From NCBI GenBank assembly GCA_964501265.1, contig CAZCSK010000008.1, forward strand, positions 1 through 64,000: a DNA stretch of 64,000 nt, given 5' to 3'. The notes beneath the pieces were generated by a model, which searched no databases, was not told where the DNA came from, and saw nothing but the letters and a program-made list of their open reading frames with translations. Position numbers and translations under genes: made by a program. This DNA comes from CAZCSK01 sp964501265 (GTDB taxonomy: Bacteria > Actinomycetota > CADDZG01 > JAHWKV01). Shown one piece after another: positions 35,062-44,715 of this stretch. Position 1 is the first letter of the stretch; every line of letters starts with the position of its first letter.

Positions 35062-36335
35062 GGCCCGCCGTCCTGGTACTCGAAGACGGAGAAACCTTTT
35101 TCGGCGAGGCGTTTGGGGCGGAACGAGAGGCCTTCGGCGAAGTCGTATTCAACACCTCGATGACCGGATATCAAGAGGTCCTCACGGACCCGTCCTACGA
35201 AGGCCAAATAGTGGCGATGACCTACCCGCACATCGGTAACTATGGCGTCAACGACGAGGACGGCGAGAGTTCCGCCGTGCGGGTGAATGGATTCGTGGTC
35301 AGAGATGTTGCGGCGGCTTGGTCCTCGTGGCGAGGGCGCACGAGCCTTAACGAGTACCTCAAGGACCAGGGGATCGCGGGCATCGCCGAGGTCGACACTC
35401 GCCGGCTGACCCGGCACATTCGCGACAAGGGCGCAATGCGCGGCGCAATCTCAACGGCCTCAGATGTGGCCCAACTGAAGTCTCGCGTGACCGAGTCGCA
35501 GCAAATGCTGGGCGCCGATTATGTAAAGGCGGTTACGACGTCGGCGCCGTACGAATGGCCGACGACGGGGGAGGCCCGATATCGCGTGGCTGCATATGAC
35601 TTCGGAATCAAGCACAACATCCTTCGGCTGCTCGCCGCATCGGGATGCGCTGTTACGGTTTATCCGGCAACGACGCCCGCAAGCGAAGTTCTTGCCGCCG
35701 ATCCCAACGGTGTCTTCTTGTCGAATGGCCCCGGCGATCCTGAAGCCGTCTCCTACGGGGTAAGAGCCATCGACCAGCTCCTCGGCCGCGTTCCGATTTT
35801 CGGTATATGCCTCGGCCATCAGTTGATGGGGCTGGCGCTGGGTCTGCAGACATTCAAGCTACCCTTCGGACATCGGGGAGCGAACCATCCAGTCGCCAGG
35901 CTCGACGACGGGGCCATCGAAATCACCACTCAAAACCACGGCTTCGCGGTTTCGGGAAGTCATTTCCTGTTGGAAGCCGCGAAACCGGGGGCTGGTATGC
36001 CCGAGGCCACTATCGTCCAAACGCCTCGGGGCGGAGTGCAACTAACTCACGTCAATTTGAACGACTACACGGTGGAGGGGTTCCGCATGCTCGACGAGCC
36101 GGCGTTCTGTGTGCAGTACCACCCGGAAGCGGGCCCCGGCCCCCACGATTCGCGTTACCTGTTCGAACAATTCAACCTATTAATGGGGGGGCTCGGGGGG
36201 GCGCTGAAACGGGGAGGCGCGACCCCAATGCGTGAAACGGCCCGGAGGACGGGGTCGCGCAGGTCCGAGCACGAATTCGCGACAACGAAAGGACTTGAAT
36301 CAACACGAGAGGAAGGGGGTGAATCATTTGGGTAG
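35058..36335 (+). CDS. carA: Carbamoyl-phosphate synthase small subunit (with unusual C-terminal tail)
   Basis: 425 residues. Class I glutamine amidotransferase: Cys nucleophile in [10 protein letters not shown], His/Glu in [13 protein letters not shown]. It supplies ammonia to CarB. Ordinary CarA ends soon after [12 protein letters not shown]; here about 50 more basic, Gly/Arg/Glu-rich residues follow, beginning in a palindromic-element half-site (GGLGG). Start TTG at 35058 overlaps the pyrC stop. The last codons overlap the small basic gene that follows. Confidence 0.94.
   Translation: MRPAVLVLEDGETFFGEAFGAEREAFGEVVFNTSMTGYQEVLTDPSYEGQIVAMTYPHIGNYGVNDEDGESSAVRVNGFVVRDVAAAWSSWRGRTSLNEYLKDQGIAGIAEVDTRRLTRHIRDKGAMRGAISTASDVAQLKSRVTESQQMLGADYVKAVTTSAPYEWPTTGEARYRVAAYDFGIKHNILRLLAASGCAVTVYPATTPASEVLAADPNGVFLSNGPGDPEAVSYGVRAIDQLLGRVPIFGICLGHQLMGLALGLQTFKLPFGHRGANHPVARLDDGAIEITTQNHGFAVSGSHFLLEAAKPGAGMPEATIVQTPRGGVQLTHVNLNDYTVEGFRMLDEPAFCVQYHPEAGPGPHDSRYLFEQFNLLMGGLGGALKRGGATPMRETARRTGSRRSEHEFATTKGLESTREEGGESFG
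36185..36203. repeat. Palindromic element, copy 5 (half-site in carA)
   Basis: GGGGGGGCTCGGGGGGG is the inverted right end of the family, in the version GAGCCCCCCC seen in the carB copy. It marks the beginning of the aberrant CarA tail. Confidence 0.55.
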
Positions 36336-36444
36336 AGGAGATAGAGGCAAAGTTAGTTGGGCATCGAAGCGACAGACCGCTAAGAAGACCGCCGTTAAAA
36401 AGAAAGCCGCTGCAAAAGGAGTAGCTAGAAAGGCCGCCAAGTAA
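36328..36444 (+). CDS. Small basic protein between carA and carB (bTHX-like N-terminus)
   Basis: 38 residues from TTG at 36328. The ribosome site AAGGGGGTGA before it is almost fully complementary to 16S rRNA. The sequence [10 protein letters not shown] resembles the start of ribosomal protein bTHX (GKGDRRTRRGKIW in Thermus), then becomes a Lys/Ala tail ([20 protein letters not shown]) like histone H1-type proteins. Stop TAA is followed directly by the carB TTG. Identity is a guess; the strong ribosome site and operon position support translation. Confidence 0.55.
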   Translation: MGRGDRGKVSWASKRQTAKKTAVKKKAAAKGVARKAAK

Positions 36445-39400
36445 TTGCCTAAGAGAAGTGACATTCAATCGATATTGATCATCGGGTCGGGTCCGATCGT
36501 CATCGGACAGGCCTGTGAGTTTGACTACTCCGGCACACAGGCATGCAAGGTGCTTCGTGAGGAGGGGATCCGCGTGATCCTTCTAAATTCAAACCCCGCG
36601 ACGATCATGACCGATCCGGAGTTGACCGACCGAACCTACATCGAACCGATTACGCCCGGTGTAATCGAACAGATAATCGCTGTGGAGCGCCCGAGCGCTT
36701 GCCTACCGACCTTGGGAGGACAGACTGCCCTGAATGCCGCCATCGCGGCGAGCGAGGCGGGGATCTTCGAGGCATACGGGGTTGAATTGATCGGCGCCGG
36801 GCCCGCCTCCATCCGCATGGCGGAAGATCGAAAGCTCTTTCGTGAGGCGATGATCGACATCGGGCTCGACCTCCCACGCTCCGGGTTCGCGTATTCATTG
36901 GAGGAGGCAAGGAAGGTCGCCGACGAGGTTGGCCTCCCCGCCGTCGTCAGGGCTTCATTCACACTGGGAGGCTCAGGGTCAGGCATTGCCCGCACCGGTC
37001 AGGAATTCGAGGCCGTAGTAGCAGAGGGTCTTGAACTTTCTCCGATTTCCGAGGTATTGATCGAGGAATCTATCGAGGGTTGGAAAGAGTTCGAACTCGA
37101 GGTGATGCGGGACTACAAGGACAATTTCGTTGTCGTTTGTTCGATCGAAAACTTCGACGCTATGGGAGTCCACACGGGCGACTCGATAACCGTGGCTCCG
37201 GCGCAAACCTTGACCGATCGCGAGTACCAGTTGATGCGGGATGCTGCCGGAAAAGTGATTCGCAAGATAGGTGTCGACACCGGTGGGTCGAATATCCAGT
37301 TCGCCGTCGAACCGACGACCGGTCGGATGGTTGTGATCGAGATGAACCCCAGGGTGTCGCGCTCCTCCGCGCTTGCCTCGAAAGCAACAGGTTTTCCGAT
37401 TGCGAAAATAGCTGCAAAACTTGCCATCGGCTACACGCTCGACGAAATAGCCAACGACATCACTTTGAAAACCCCGGCTTCATTTGAACCGTCTATCGAC
37501 TACGTGGTGGTGAAAATTCCCCGGTGGGCGTTTGAAAAGTTTCCGGAGGCCGAGCCGCTGCTCACCACGAAAATGAAATCGGTCGGCGAGGTCATGTCGA
37601 TCGGACGGACCTTCCCTGAGGCCCTTCAAAAGGCACTCCGTTCACTGGAAATTGACAGGTTCGGGTTAGGGGCCGGCGGCCGCGGGGGGTTCGGGGGGGT
37701 AACTGATGACGAATTGCTGCAGCGCCTCAAATCCCCTCGGGAAGACAGGCTGTTTCTGATCGACGAGGCTTTGGGAAGAGGAATCGGCGTAGATCGAGTG
37801 GCTCAGGCGACATCGGTTGATCCGTGGTTCATCGATCAAATGCAATTAATCGCATCCGCAAAGGAAGAACTGCGAGCCGCTCCCGAGTTAGACCACCATG
37901 CGATGCGCAAGGCGAAGAGGATGGGCTTCTCGGACCATCAAATCGGGTGGTTAAGGGGCTCCGACGAACAGCAGATTCGGCGAGACAGGATTGCGATGGG
38001 CCTGACTCCGACTTTCAAGACCGTTGACACATGCGCGGCCGAGTTCGACGCTTACACCCCGTACTACTACTCAACGTACGAGGATGAGGACGAAACATTC
38101 ACAACCGAGCGGCAAAGTGTAGTCATACTCGGTTCCGGCCCGAACCGCATCGGGCAGGGACTCGAATTCGACTACTGCTGCGTGCACGCTGCCCTTGCGG
38201 TGCGAGCCGCAGGCTACGACGCCATCATGATCAACTGCAATCCGGAGACGGTCTCTACTGACTACGACATATCAACGCGCCTCTACTTCGAGCCGCTGAC
38301 ATTTGAAGACGTCATGAACATCGTCGAGCGCGAGAAGCCCTTGGGAGTGATTGTGTCACTCGGCGGCCAGACTCCCCTAAAACTTGCCGTTCCACTCGAG
38401 CGGGCCGGAGTGAAGATTCTCGGAACTTCGCCGGACTCGATCGATGCAGCCGAAGATCGGGGACGGTTTACCGAACTTCTTTCTGCTCTTGAAATCGCTC
38501 AGGCCCCTGGACGCGTTGCGTCGTCAGCTGAAGAGGCCTTGCAGATAACTGGCGAGATCGGGTATCCGGTACTCGTGCGCCCCTCATACGTGCTGGGGGG
38601 GCGTGCCATGGAAATCGTCTACAACGACGAAATGCTCGCCCTCTATATCGAAAATGCAGTTCAGGTATCACCCGATCATCCGGTGCTCATCGATCGATTC
38701 TTGGAGGGCGCGATTGAGGTCGACGTGGATGCGGTATCCGACGGAGTCGACGTTTATATCGGCGGGATAATGGAGCACATCGAGGAGGCGGGTATCCACT
38801 CCGGTGATTCGGCCTGCGTGCTGCCGCCGTTTTCGATCGGTATTGGAAAACTTCGAAGAATCGCCGAAGCCACCGAGCGTCTGGCGAAAGCCCTCGCAGT
38901 CGTCGGTCTGATCAACGTACAGTTTGCAATCAAGGAGGAGGAGATCTACTGCCTGGAAGTCAATCCCCGTGCTTCACGAACGGTGCCTTTCGTCGGCAAG
39001 GTGACCGGGATTCCTCTGGCGAAAGTAGCGGTTAGCGCGATTTTGGGCCAAAAGTTGGTCGACATGGCCCCAATTGATTCCGGGGGGTTCGCAGCTTCTG
39101 GCGCGCCGGAGTCGGTGACTGGGACCGCTGCTACCCCCCCGAGCCCCCCCATCTTGCCACCCAAGCCCGCCTCGGGTCCGTGGTGGTCAATCGACAAGCT
39201 GAATCACGTGGGAGTGAAAGAGGCGGTGCTTCCATTCGCGCGGTTTCCTGGCGTCGACATAATCTTGGGGCCGGAAATGAAGTCCACGGGAGAGGTGATG
39301 GGCATAGATCGGGAATTGGGCGCCGCGTTCGCCAAGGCCCAATCCGGAGGAGGTTTTGCGTTGCCAGGCAAGGGGACGGTCTTCATTTCGGTCGCCGACA

Positions 39401-39762
39401 AAGACAAACGCGCTATCGTCTTTCCCGCGAAACGCCTGTCGGATTTGGGTTTTGAGATCCTCGCTACCGAAGGGACCGCCGATGTTCTGCGGAAATCCGG
39501 CGTGCCGGTTGCGTCCGTGCGCAAACATTCAGAAGGATCACCCAACATCGTCGAAGCGATAACCGCAGGCGAAGTGGATCTTGTGGTCAATACACCGTTC
39601 GGCCGGGGGGCGCGCTCTGACGGGTACTACATTAGGACGGCCGCTCTCGCAAAAGACATTCCATGTATCACCACGCTTGCAGGCATACAGGCGGCCGTGC
39701 AGGGGATCGAGGCGCAGCGCGGAGGCCTGAGCGTTCGCTGCTTGCAGGAGTACCTCGCTTGA
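36445..39762 (+). CDS. carB: Carbamoyl-phosphate synthase large subunit
   Basis: 1105 residues, some 30 above common lengths. Two ATP-grasp synthetase halves: [21 protein letters not shown] in the first and [17 protein letters not shown] in the second, then the MGS-like allosteric domain ([18 protein letters not shown]). Two palindromic-element sequences are embedded in frame: a half-site at 37684 in the loop before DDELLQRL, and a full element at 39082 in the linker before [11 protein letters not shown]. Catalytic motifs are not hit. Start TTG immediately after the preceding stop. Confidence 0.96.
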   Translation: MPKRSDIQSILIIGSGPIVIGQACEFDYSGTQACKVLREEGIRVILLNSNPATIMTDPELTDRTYIEPITPGVIEQIIAVERPSACLPTLGGQTALNAAIAASEAGIFEAYGVELIGAGPASIRMAEDRKLFREAMIDIGLDLPRSGFAYSLEEARKVADEVGLPAVVRASFTLGGSGSGIARTGQEFEAVVAEGLELSPISEVLIEESIEGWKEFELEVMRDYKDNFVVVCSIENFDAMGVHTGDSITVAPAQTLTDREYQLMRDAAGKVIRKIGVDTGGSNIQFAVEPTTGRMVVIEMNPRVSRSSALASKATGFPIAKIAAKLAIGYTLDEIANDITLKTPASFEPSIDYVVVKIPRWAFEKFPEAEPLLTTKMKSVGEVMSIGRTFPEALQKALRSLEIDRFGLGAGGRGGFGGVTDDELLQRLKSPREDRLFLIDEALGRGIGVDRVAQATSVDPWFIDQMQLIASAKEELRAAPELDHHAMRKAKRMGFSDHQIGWLRGSDEQQIRRDRIAMGLTPTFKTVDTCAAEFDAYTPYYYSTYEDEDETFTTERQSVVILGSGPNRIGQGLEFDYCCVHAALAVRAAGYDAIMINCNPETVSTDYDISTRLYFEPLTFEDVMNIVEREKPLGVIVSLGGQTPLKLAVPLERAGVKILGTSPDSIDAAEDRGRFTELLSALEIAQAPGRVASSAEEALQITGEIGYPVLVRPSYVLGGRAMEIVYNDEMLALYIENAVQVSPDHPVLIDRFLEGAIEVDVDAVSDGVDVYIGGIMEHIEEAGIHSGDSACVLPPFSIGIGKLRRIAEATERLAKALAVVGLINVQFAIKEEEIYCLEVNPRASRTVPFVGKVTGIPLAKVAVSAILGQKLVDMAPIDSGGFAASGAPESVTGTAATPPSPPILPPKPASGPWWSIDKLNHVGVKEAVLPFARFPGVDIILGPEMKSTGEVMGIDRELGAAFAKAQSGGGFALPGKGTVFISVADKDKRAIVFPAKRLSDLGFEILATEGTADVLRKSGVPVASVRKHSEGSPNIVEAITAGEVDLVVNTPFGRGARSDGYYIRTAALAKDIPCITTLAGIQAAVQGIEAQRGGLSVRCLQEYLA
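37684..37701. repeat. Palindromic element, copy 6 (half-site in carB)
   Basis: GGGGGGTTCGGGGGGGTA is exactly the inverse of the family's right end. It encodes a Gly-rich insertion (RGGFGGV) in a surface loop of CarB. Confidence 0.65.
39082..39149. repeat. Palindromic element, copy 7 (full, in frame in carB)
   Basis: 68-bp copy with consensus ends (GGGGGGTTCGCAGCTTCTGG left, GCTGCTACCCCCCCGAG right) and a diverged middle. It encodes GGFAASGAP...[10 protein letters not shown] in the same frame as the priA copies and leaves the carB frame open. Confidence 0.9.
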
Positions 39763-40604
39763 TCCAGCAACTCGGCGAAGTGTTTTCGTACAAGAAACTT
39801 GGCGACGAGTATCACGTACTCTCAATCGTCGCGCCGGAGATCGCTGAGGCCGCGAAGCCCGGTCAGTTCGTAAACCTGCGCCCCAACCCGGGCCGCGACT
39901 TCATCTTAAGAAGGCCGTTCTCGATATACCGCGTGAACAGAAGAGGAGATTGGGCGGCCACGATCGAAATTTTGTTCGACATACGTGGGCCGGGCTCCGA
40001 TGCATTGGCTCGTCTGCGACAGCACGATGCCATCGACCTCATCGGCCCGATCGGGCGGGGCTTTACAATCCCACGCAAGCAGCGGTCATGTCTGTTGGTG
40101 GGCGGAGGAGTAGGCGCCGTTCCGTTGTTTTTTCTTGCTGAGGAGCTGAGAGCTGCCGAGAAACGAGTTGACGTTCTTTGGGGGGCGGCTCACGCTGGCC
40201 GTTTGGTCAATCCCATCGACGCGAAGAGGTTGGGGGCATCATCGGCGTTTTGCACCGACGACGGAAGCGAAGGCCATCACGGCCTCGTCACCGATCTATT
40301 GCCCGAGATGATCGAGAAATGCGGGACGGAAGTGGTCTATGCATGCGGCCCCGACAGGATGCTCGCCGCAGTCAGCCGGATCGCCACCAAACTGCGCGTG
40401 CCGGTGCAAGTTGCAACCGAGGCTCTTATGGGCTGTGGCATTGGGATTTGTATGACTTGCGTACAGCCAATATGGAACCGCGAAGGGACCGACATCATGC
40501 ACGTACGGACGTGCGTCGACGGGCCGGTGTTCAACGGCGCGCGCATTGCCTGGGACGCGCATGCGCCCAAGGCTTCTGCCCAAGTCGCGCCGCCAGGGAA
40601 CTGA
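39759..40604 (+). CDS. pyrK: Dihydroorotate dehydrogenase electron-transfer subunit
   Basis: About 281 residues from TTG at 39759, overlapping the carB stop. FAD-binding RRPFSIY, NAD-binding [16 protein letters not shown], and a 2Fe-2S site with Cys in CGIGICMTC and the later RTCVDGP. It passes electrons from PyrD to NAD. Upstream frame to 39663 is read-through of carB. The class 1B system suggests NAD-linked, fumarate-independent orotate synthesis. Confidence 0.94.
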   Translation: MIQQLGEVFSYKKLGDEYHVLSIVAPEIAEAAKPGQFVNLRPNPGRDFILRRPFSIYRVNRRGDWAATIEILFDIRGPGSDALARLRQHDAIDLIGPIGRGFTIPRKQRSCLLVGGGVGAVPLFFLAEELRAAEKRVDVLWGAAHAGRLVNPIDAKRLGASSAFCTDDGSEGHHGLVTDLLPEMIEKCGTEVVYACGPDRMLAAVSRIATKLRVPVQVATEALMGCGIGICMTCVQPIWNREGTDIMHVRTCVDGPVFNGARIAWDAHAPKASAQVAPPGN

Positions 40605-40606
40605 CA

Positions 40607-41527
40607 ATGAGTGCTGACATCTCTGTAGACTTGGCCGGAGTCCGGCTTCGAAGCCCCGTCGTGACCGCATCGGGCTGTTTTGCTTCAGGACGCGAAGTGT
40701 CGGAGTTTATTGATCTGCGAAAGATCGGCGCAGTTGTGGTTAAGTCGATGACGATCGAGCCCTGGCCTGGCAAGCCGACTCCGCGTATGGCCGAGACGCC
40801 GTCGGGAATGCTGAACGCGATCGGTCTTCAGAACAAGGGAGTGCAGCATTTCCTGGCGGAGGACCTTCCGTGGCTAAATAAAATGAAGGTTCCGGTGATC
40901 GCCTCGATCGCTGGCAACACGGTCCAGGAGTTTATACAAGTGGCGGAATGGTTGCGACAGGCACCTGGTGTGATTGCGATTGAAATCAACATCTCATGCC
41001 CGAACCTGGCCGACCGCAACAACATGTTTGCCCATGATCCCAGTGCCACGGCGTCCGTTGTGGGCGCAGTCAGAAGGGTTAGCGGTGTTCCGGTATTTGC
41101 AAAACTCTCCCCGAACGTCACGAGCATCACCGAGATCGCAGGCGCGGCCCTCGATGCAGGAGCCGACGGACTGAGTCTTATCAATACACTTCTCGGAATG
41201 GCGATCGACATAGAAAAGGCTCGGCCAAAACTCGCGGGGGTGATGGGCGGCCTGTCGGGACCGGCCATCCGTCCGGTCGCGGTAAGAGCAGTGTTCGAAG
41301 TCCACCGGGCGTTCCCGGATGTTCCGATTATCGGAATGGGAGGCATCATGGATCACCGCGACGCCATCGAGTTCATCATGGCAGGCGCAACAGCGGTGGC
41401 GATCGGTACGGCCAACTTCATCGACCCCGGCGTTACGGTTGCTGTCTCAGAGGGGATCGGCCGTTTCTTGGAAACTAAAGGCGTGCGAAATCTAGAGGCG
41501 CTCCGAGGGCAGGTGAAGGTGGAATGA
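40607..41527 (+). CDS. pyrD: Dihydroorotate dehydrogenase, class 1B catalytic subunit
   Basis: About 306 residues from ATG 40607. FMN-binding TASGCF, substrate loop NAIGLQNKG, catalytic Cys in INISCPN, and GMGGI plus TAVAIGTAN at the phosphate site. Two bases separate it from pyrK, its partner. Stop overlaps pyrF (ATGA). Confidence 0.95.
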   Translation: MSADISVDLAGVRLRSPVVTASGCFASGREVSEFIDLRKIGAVVVKSMTIEPWPGKPTPRMAETPSGMLNAIGLQNKGVQHFLAEDLPWLNKMKVPVIASIAGNTVQEFIQVAEWLRQAPGVIAIEINISCPNLADRNNMFAHDPSATASVVGAVRRVSGVPVFAKLSPNVTSITEIAGAALDAGADGLSLINTLLGMAIDIEKARPKLAGVMGGLSGPAIRPVAVRAVFEVHRAFPDVPIIGMGGIMDHRDAIEFIMAGATAVAIGTANFIDPGVTVAVSEGIGRFLETKGVRNLEALRGQVKVE

Positions 41528-42216
41528 GGACGACCGGACTGATCGTCGCGCTGGACGATCCTGATCTTCCCAAAGCCGAGGCCCTCGCGCGCAAACTGTC
41601 GGGACGCGTAGCGGCCTTCAAAGTGGGCCCGATTCTCTTCAACTCTTACGGCCCCGAGGCGATCATGGAGATCGGACAGCACGGCCCCATCTTTTGCGAT
41701 CTCAAGCTCCACGACATTCCGAACACTGTTGGGGCAGCAGCATTGGAGCTGACCCGGCAGGGAGTGTGGATGTTCACGGTCCATGCGTCCGGTGGGGCCC
41801 CGATGATCGCAGTAGCGGTGGACGCCGCCGCAACTCGTTCGCCCTCGCCGCTGATAGCTGCGGTAACGGTGTTGACGAGTCTTTCGGAAACCGATCTGGA
41901 GGCCGTGGGGCAGCACGGGCCACCGCAAGATCAGGTGATGCGACTGGCGCGCCTTTCGGTGACGGCTGGCGCCACCGCGCTGGTGTGCTCCGCCAAAGAG
42001 GCTGCGATGTTACGCGAGACACTCGGCTCTGAGATTGTTTTGGTGACCCCCGGAGTCCGGCCGTCAGGTGTGGATTCGGGGGATCAGGCGCGCGTCGGAA
42101 CTCCCGCTAAGGCCCGAGACGCTGGAGCCGACTACGTCGTCGTAGGGCGGCCGATAACTGCAGACCCGGATCCGGCCCGCGCCGTCGAACGAGTTCTTGC
42201 GGAGTTGTCCTTATGA
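41524..42216 (+). CDS. pyrF: Orotidine 5'-phosphate decarboxylase
   Basis: 230 residues, class typical of Bacillus and E. coli rather than the longer mycobacterial type. Catalytic FCDLKLHDIPNTV and phosphate-binding VTPGVRP and VVGRPIT are intact. Last step to UMP. ATGA overlaps at both ends. Confidence 0.95.
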   Translation: MRTTGLIVALDDPDLPKAEALARKLSGRVAAFKVGPILFNSYGPEAIMEIGQHGPIFCDLKLHDIPNTVGAAALELTRQGVWMFTVHASGGAPMIAVAVDAAATRSPSPLIAAVTVLTSLSETDLEAVGQHGPPQDQVMRLARLSVTAGATALVCSAKEAAMLRETLGSEIVLVTPGVRPSGVDSGDQARVGTPAKARDAGADYVVVGRPITADPDPARAVERVLAELSL

Positions 42217-42779
42217 CGTCGGATGAAGTGATTGCGCTGTTGACGGAAATCGGCGCCATCTCAATGGGGCATTTCGTGCTTAGTTCGGGGCGGCATTCCG
42301 ACTTTTACGTCGAGAAGTTCAGGGCCTTCGAGAGGCCCCAAGCTGCGATGCGTCTTGGGGACGCCATTGCGGAAAAGTTTCAAGACGACAACATCGACGT
42401 CGTCCTGGCGCCTGCGGTCGGGGGCATAATCCTCGGATTCGCAACCGCTCACGCCCTAGGTGCCCGGTCGATCTTTGCTGAGCGCGAAGGCGGAGTAGTG
42501 ACTCTGCGACGGGGGTTTCTCATCTATCCGGACGAGAAGGTACTTGTGGTCGAGGACATCATTACGACGGGAAAATCCTTACGAGAGATTTTGCCGCTAG
42601 CCGCACCCGGGGACCTCGCAGGGATCGGCGCTTTGTTAGACCGATCCATCGGAGGCGAAGAGTGGCCCGTCCGGTTTGAAAGTCTTAGTACTCTAGATGT
42701 CGTCTCTTGGCCAGCCGACGATTGCCCGCTGTGCGCGAAGGGAGTGCCAACAGCGGCCCCCGGTAGCCGGCATTTGTAG
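42213..42779 (+). CDS. pyrE: Orotate phosphoribosyltransferase
   Basis: 188 residues. PRPP loop VLVVEDIITTGKSLRE and the N-terminal GHFVLSSGRHSDFYVEKF are diagnostic. Last biosynthetic gene of the pyr operon. C-terminus ends with a Cys-containing segment DDCPLCAKGVP, common in long-form PyrE. Confidence 0.95.
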   Translation: MTSDEVIALLTEIGAISMGHFVLSSGRHSDFYVEKFRAFERPQAAMRLGDAIAEKFQDDNIDVVLAPAVGGIILGFATAHALGARSIFAEREGGVVTLRRGFLIYPDEKVLVVEDIITTGKSLREILPLAAPGDLAGIGALLDRSIGGEEWPVRFESLSTLDVVSWPADDCPLCAKGVPTAAPGSRHL

Positions 42780-42811
42780 CCCGCCCATCACGATGACAAG
42801 ATTTTAGAGCG

Positions 42812-44362
42812 GTGAGCACTACAGGAAAAACAAGAGGGATTCGACATTTCCGGAGATACGTCGCGCTCGCGCTTTTGGCCGTGGCTGCGGCGCTGGCAGT
42901 TCTTCTTCCGTCCGCTCTCACCGGCCCGCAATCCGAAAAAGCACCCGAGCAAACAAGTGCACCAAAGCAAAACCCGCCCTCTCACAAGCTATGTGTCGGG
43001 AGCCCTCCACTTCAAACAGAAGATCCGCTATCGCCGCCCTGCGTTGCCTTCTTCGATGGTGACAATTTTGGCGCCACAACTAAGGGCGTAACCAGGGGCG
43101 AAGTCACCGTGGTCTTGTTCAGCGTCAACGGGCCGGAGGGTCAGTTCATAGACTGCGCGCTCGACCCCGATCTTAAGGACAGCGCGATAGACCTTGGGTG
43201 CAAGGCCTACATGCGGTACTTCAACGAGCGCTACCAGACTTATGGGCGCAAAGTCCACATGTGGCAGTTCTACGCTTCAAGGACTTCTACTGCCAAAGCA
43301 AAGGCCGCAGCCATCGAGATGGACAGCAAGAAGAATCCTTTCGCGGAGGTCGGGGACGGCAGGAATGCGACTAGTGCACTTGATGAGGAAAACGCGAGTC
43401 GGAAAATCCTAACCACAGTATTCCCCGGAGTCCTTCGAAAACGTCAACAGGAGTCCGCCCCTTTCCTCATTACTTTCAAACCGGACTACGAGGACCAATC
43501 CAGCATCGTAGCGAGCTACGTCTGTTTGAAGCTTGCGGGGCAGGCGGCAAGGTATGCGGGCCCGGGCACCAACCAGACCGACCCTCGCCGATTCGCCTTC
43601 TATGGGCTCGATAAGGACTTCCAAGAGCGCTTGAATGCTCAACTGCAGAATCAATGCGATCTCAAGGTCACCATCTCCGAAGACCTTTCATTGGTCGGAC
43701 CTGCGCCTGCGACGCGGATGCGGGGGGCGGGGGTGACGACCGCCATCGTGTTCGGGGGAGGCAGCGACAACATAAGCCAGGCGACGACCGGTGCGACTGA
43801 AGCAGGCTGGTTTCCAGAGTGGTTCATCGCTGGAAGCAACTTCACATACTCGACGGACTCAGACTCCGCGGCCCGCAACTTCGAACCGACCCAATGGTCG
43901 CATGCATTCGGTGTCAGCTTTGACTATCGGCGCAAGGGGTTCGTCGAGCAGCCTTGGTATCAAGCTTATCGAGAGGCCTGCCCCAGCTGCCCCGAGCCCG
44001 ATCGCGAGGCTTCGGCCGTCTACGACTCGCTCGCCATGCTCTTTTACGGTATTCAGGCAGCCGGTCCCCGTCTCACCGCTGAGAATCTGGACAAGGGGAT
44101 GCATGCGATTCCGCCCAATGGGAGTTCGACACCGTACAAGCCGGCTGCCTACTTCTCGCCGGGAAATTTCTCCTACGTAAAGGACGGCATGGAGATCTGG
44201 TGGGATGCGAGCGCCCAGGCGCCAGGTGAGGCCGGGCTCGGCTGCTATCGACTGACCAACGGGGGTCAGAGGTTTAGATTAGGAGAGTGGCTTTCGGGCG
44301 ACCATAACTTGAAGCAACCCGACTCCCCGTGCCAGGGGTCCACCGCGGCGGGCCCGCGCTAG
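42812..44362 (+). CDS. Membrane-anchored type-1 periplasmic-binding-like protein
   Basis: 516 residues. N-terminal basic stretch and hydrophobic segment (about 17-36) act as signal or anchor; no lipobox Cys. The rest resembles LivK-type receptors (TKGVTRGEVTVVLFSVNGPEGQ; YDSLAMLFYGIQAAGP), with many Cys that could form disulfides. It starts (GTG) 33 bp after pyrE. No permease gene is near, so an uptake or sensing role linked to pyrimidines is only a position-based idea. The distant LivHMGF system has its own receptor. Confidence 0.7.
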   Translation: MSTTGKTRGIRHFRRYVALALLAVAAALAVLLPSALTGPQSEKAPEQTSAPKQNPPSHKLCVGSPPLQTEDPLSPPCVAFFDGDNFGATTKGVTRGEVTVVLFSVNGPEGQFIDCALDPDLKDSAIDLGCKAYMRYFNERYQTYGRKVHMWQFYASRTSTAKAKAAAIEMDSKKNPFAEVGDGRNATSALDEENASRKILTTVFPGVLRKRQQESAPFLITFKPDYEDQSSIVASYVCLKLAGQAARYAGPGTNQTDPRRFAFYGLDKDFQERLNAQLQNQCDLKVTISEDLSLVGPAPATRMRGAGVTTAIVFGGGSDNISQATTGATEAGWFPEWFIAGSNFTYSTDSDSAARNFEPTQWSHAFGVSFDYRRKGFVEQPWYQAYREACPSCPEPDREASAVYDSLAMLFYGIQAAGPRLTAENLDKGMHAIPPNGSSTPYKPAAYFSPGNFSYVKDGMEIWWDASAQAPGEAGLGCYRLTNGGQRFRLGEWLSGDHNLKQPDSPCQGSTAAGPR

Positions 44363-44381
44363 GGGATGCTCCTGCCTCCCG

Positions 44382-44387
44382 TATAAT
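44382..44387 (+). promoter_or_regulatory. Predicted -10 element of mihF
   Basis: Perfect TATAAT, 10 bases before the mihF ATG; no -35 consensus. The short distance implies a leaderless or near-leaderless mRNA, frequent in actinobacteria, and no ribosome site is seen before the ATG. Confidence 0.6.
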
Positions 44388-44397
44388 CGACCCCCCA

Positions 44398-44715
44398 ATG
44401 CCACTGCCCCCGCAACTTACCGACCAGCAGCGCCGCGATGCGCTTGCTAAGGCCGCCGAGGCCCGCCGCAAGCGGGCAGCAATCAAGGAGGATCTGCGTG
44501 CGGGCCGAACAAACCTTGCATCTTTGGTAGAGCGATCTGACGACGAGTTCGTAGGCAAACTCAAAGTCTCCTCAGTCCTTGAAGCGTTGCCCGGTGTTGG
44601 TAAGATCCGCGCCCGCAAAATCATGGAGAGGCTTGAGATTTCGGAATCGCGGCGCATCCGTGGTCTCGGCAGTAAGCAGAAAAAGGCCCTACTAGCGGAG
44701 TTTGGTGCAAGATAG
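44398..44715 (+). CDS. mihF: Integration host factor, actinobacterial type
   Basis: 105 residues. Basic N-terminal helix (EARRKRAAIKEDLRAG) and helix-two-turn-helix SSVLEALPGVGKIRARKIMERLEI with the closing RRIRGLGSKQKKALLAEF. DNA-bending nucleoid protein confined to actinobacteria, here, as in mycobacteria, just before gmk. Its TAG overlaps a possible ATA start of gmk. Confidence 0.94.
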   Translation: MPLPPQLTDQQRRDALAKAAEARRKRAAIKEDLRAGRTNLASLVERSDDEFVGKLKVSSVLEALPGVGKIRARKIMERLEISESRRIRGLGSKQKKALLAEFGAR

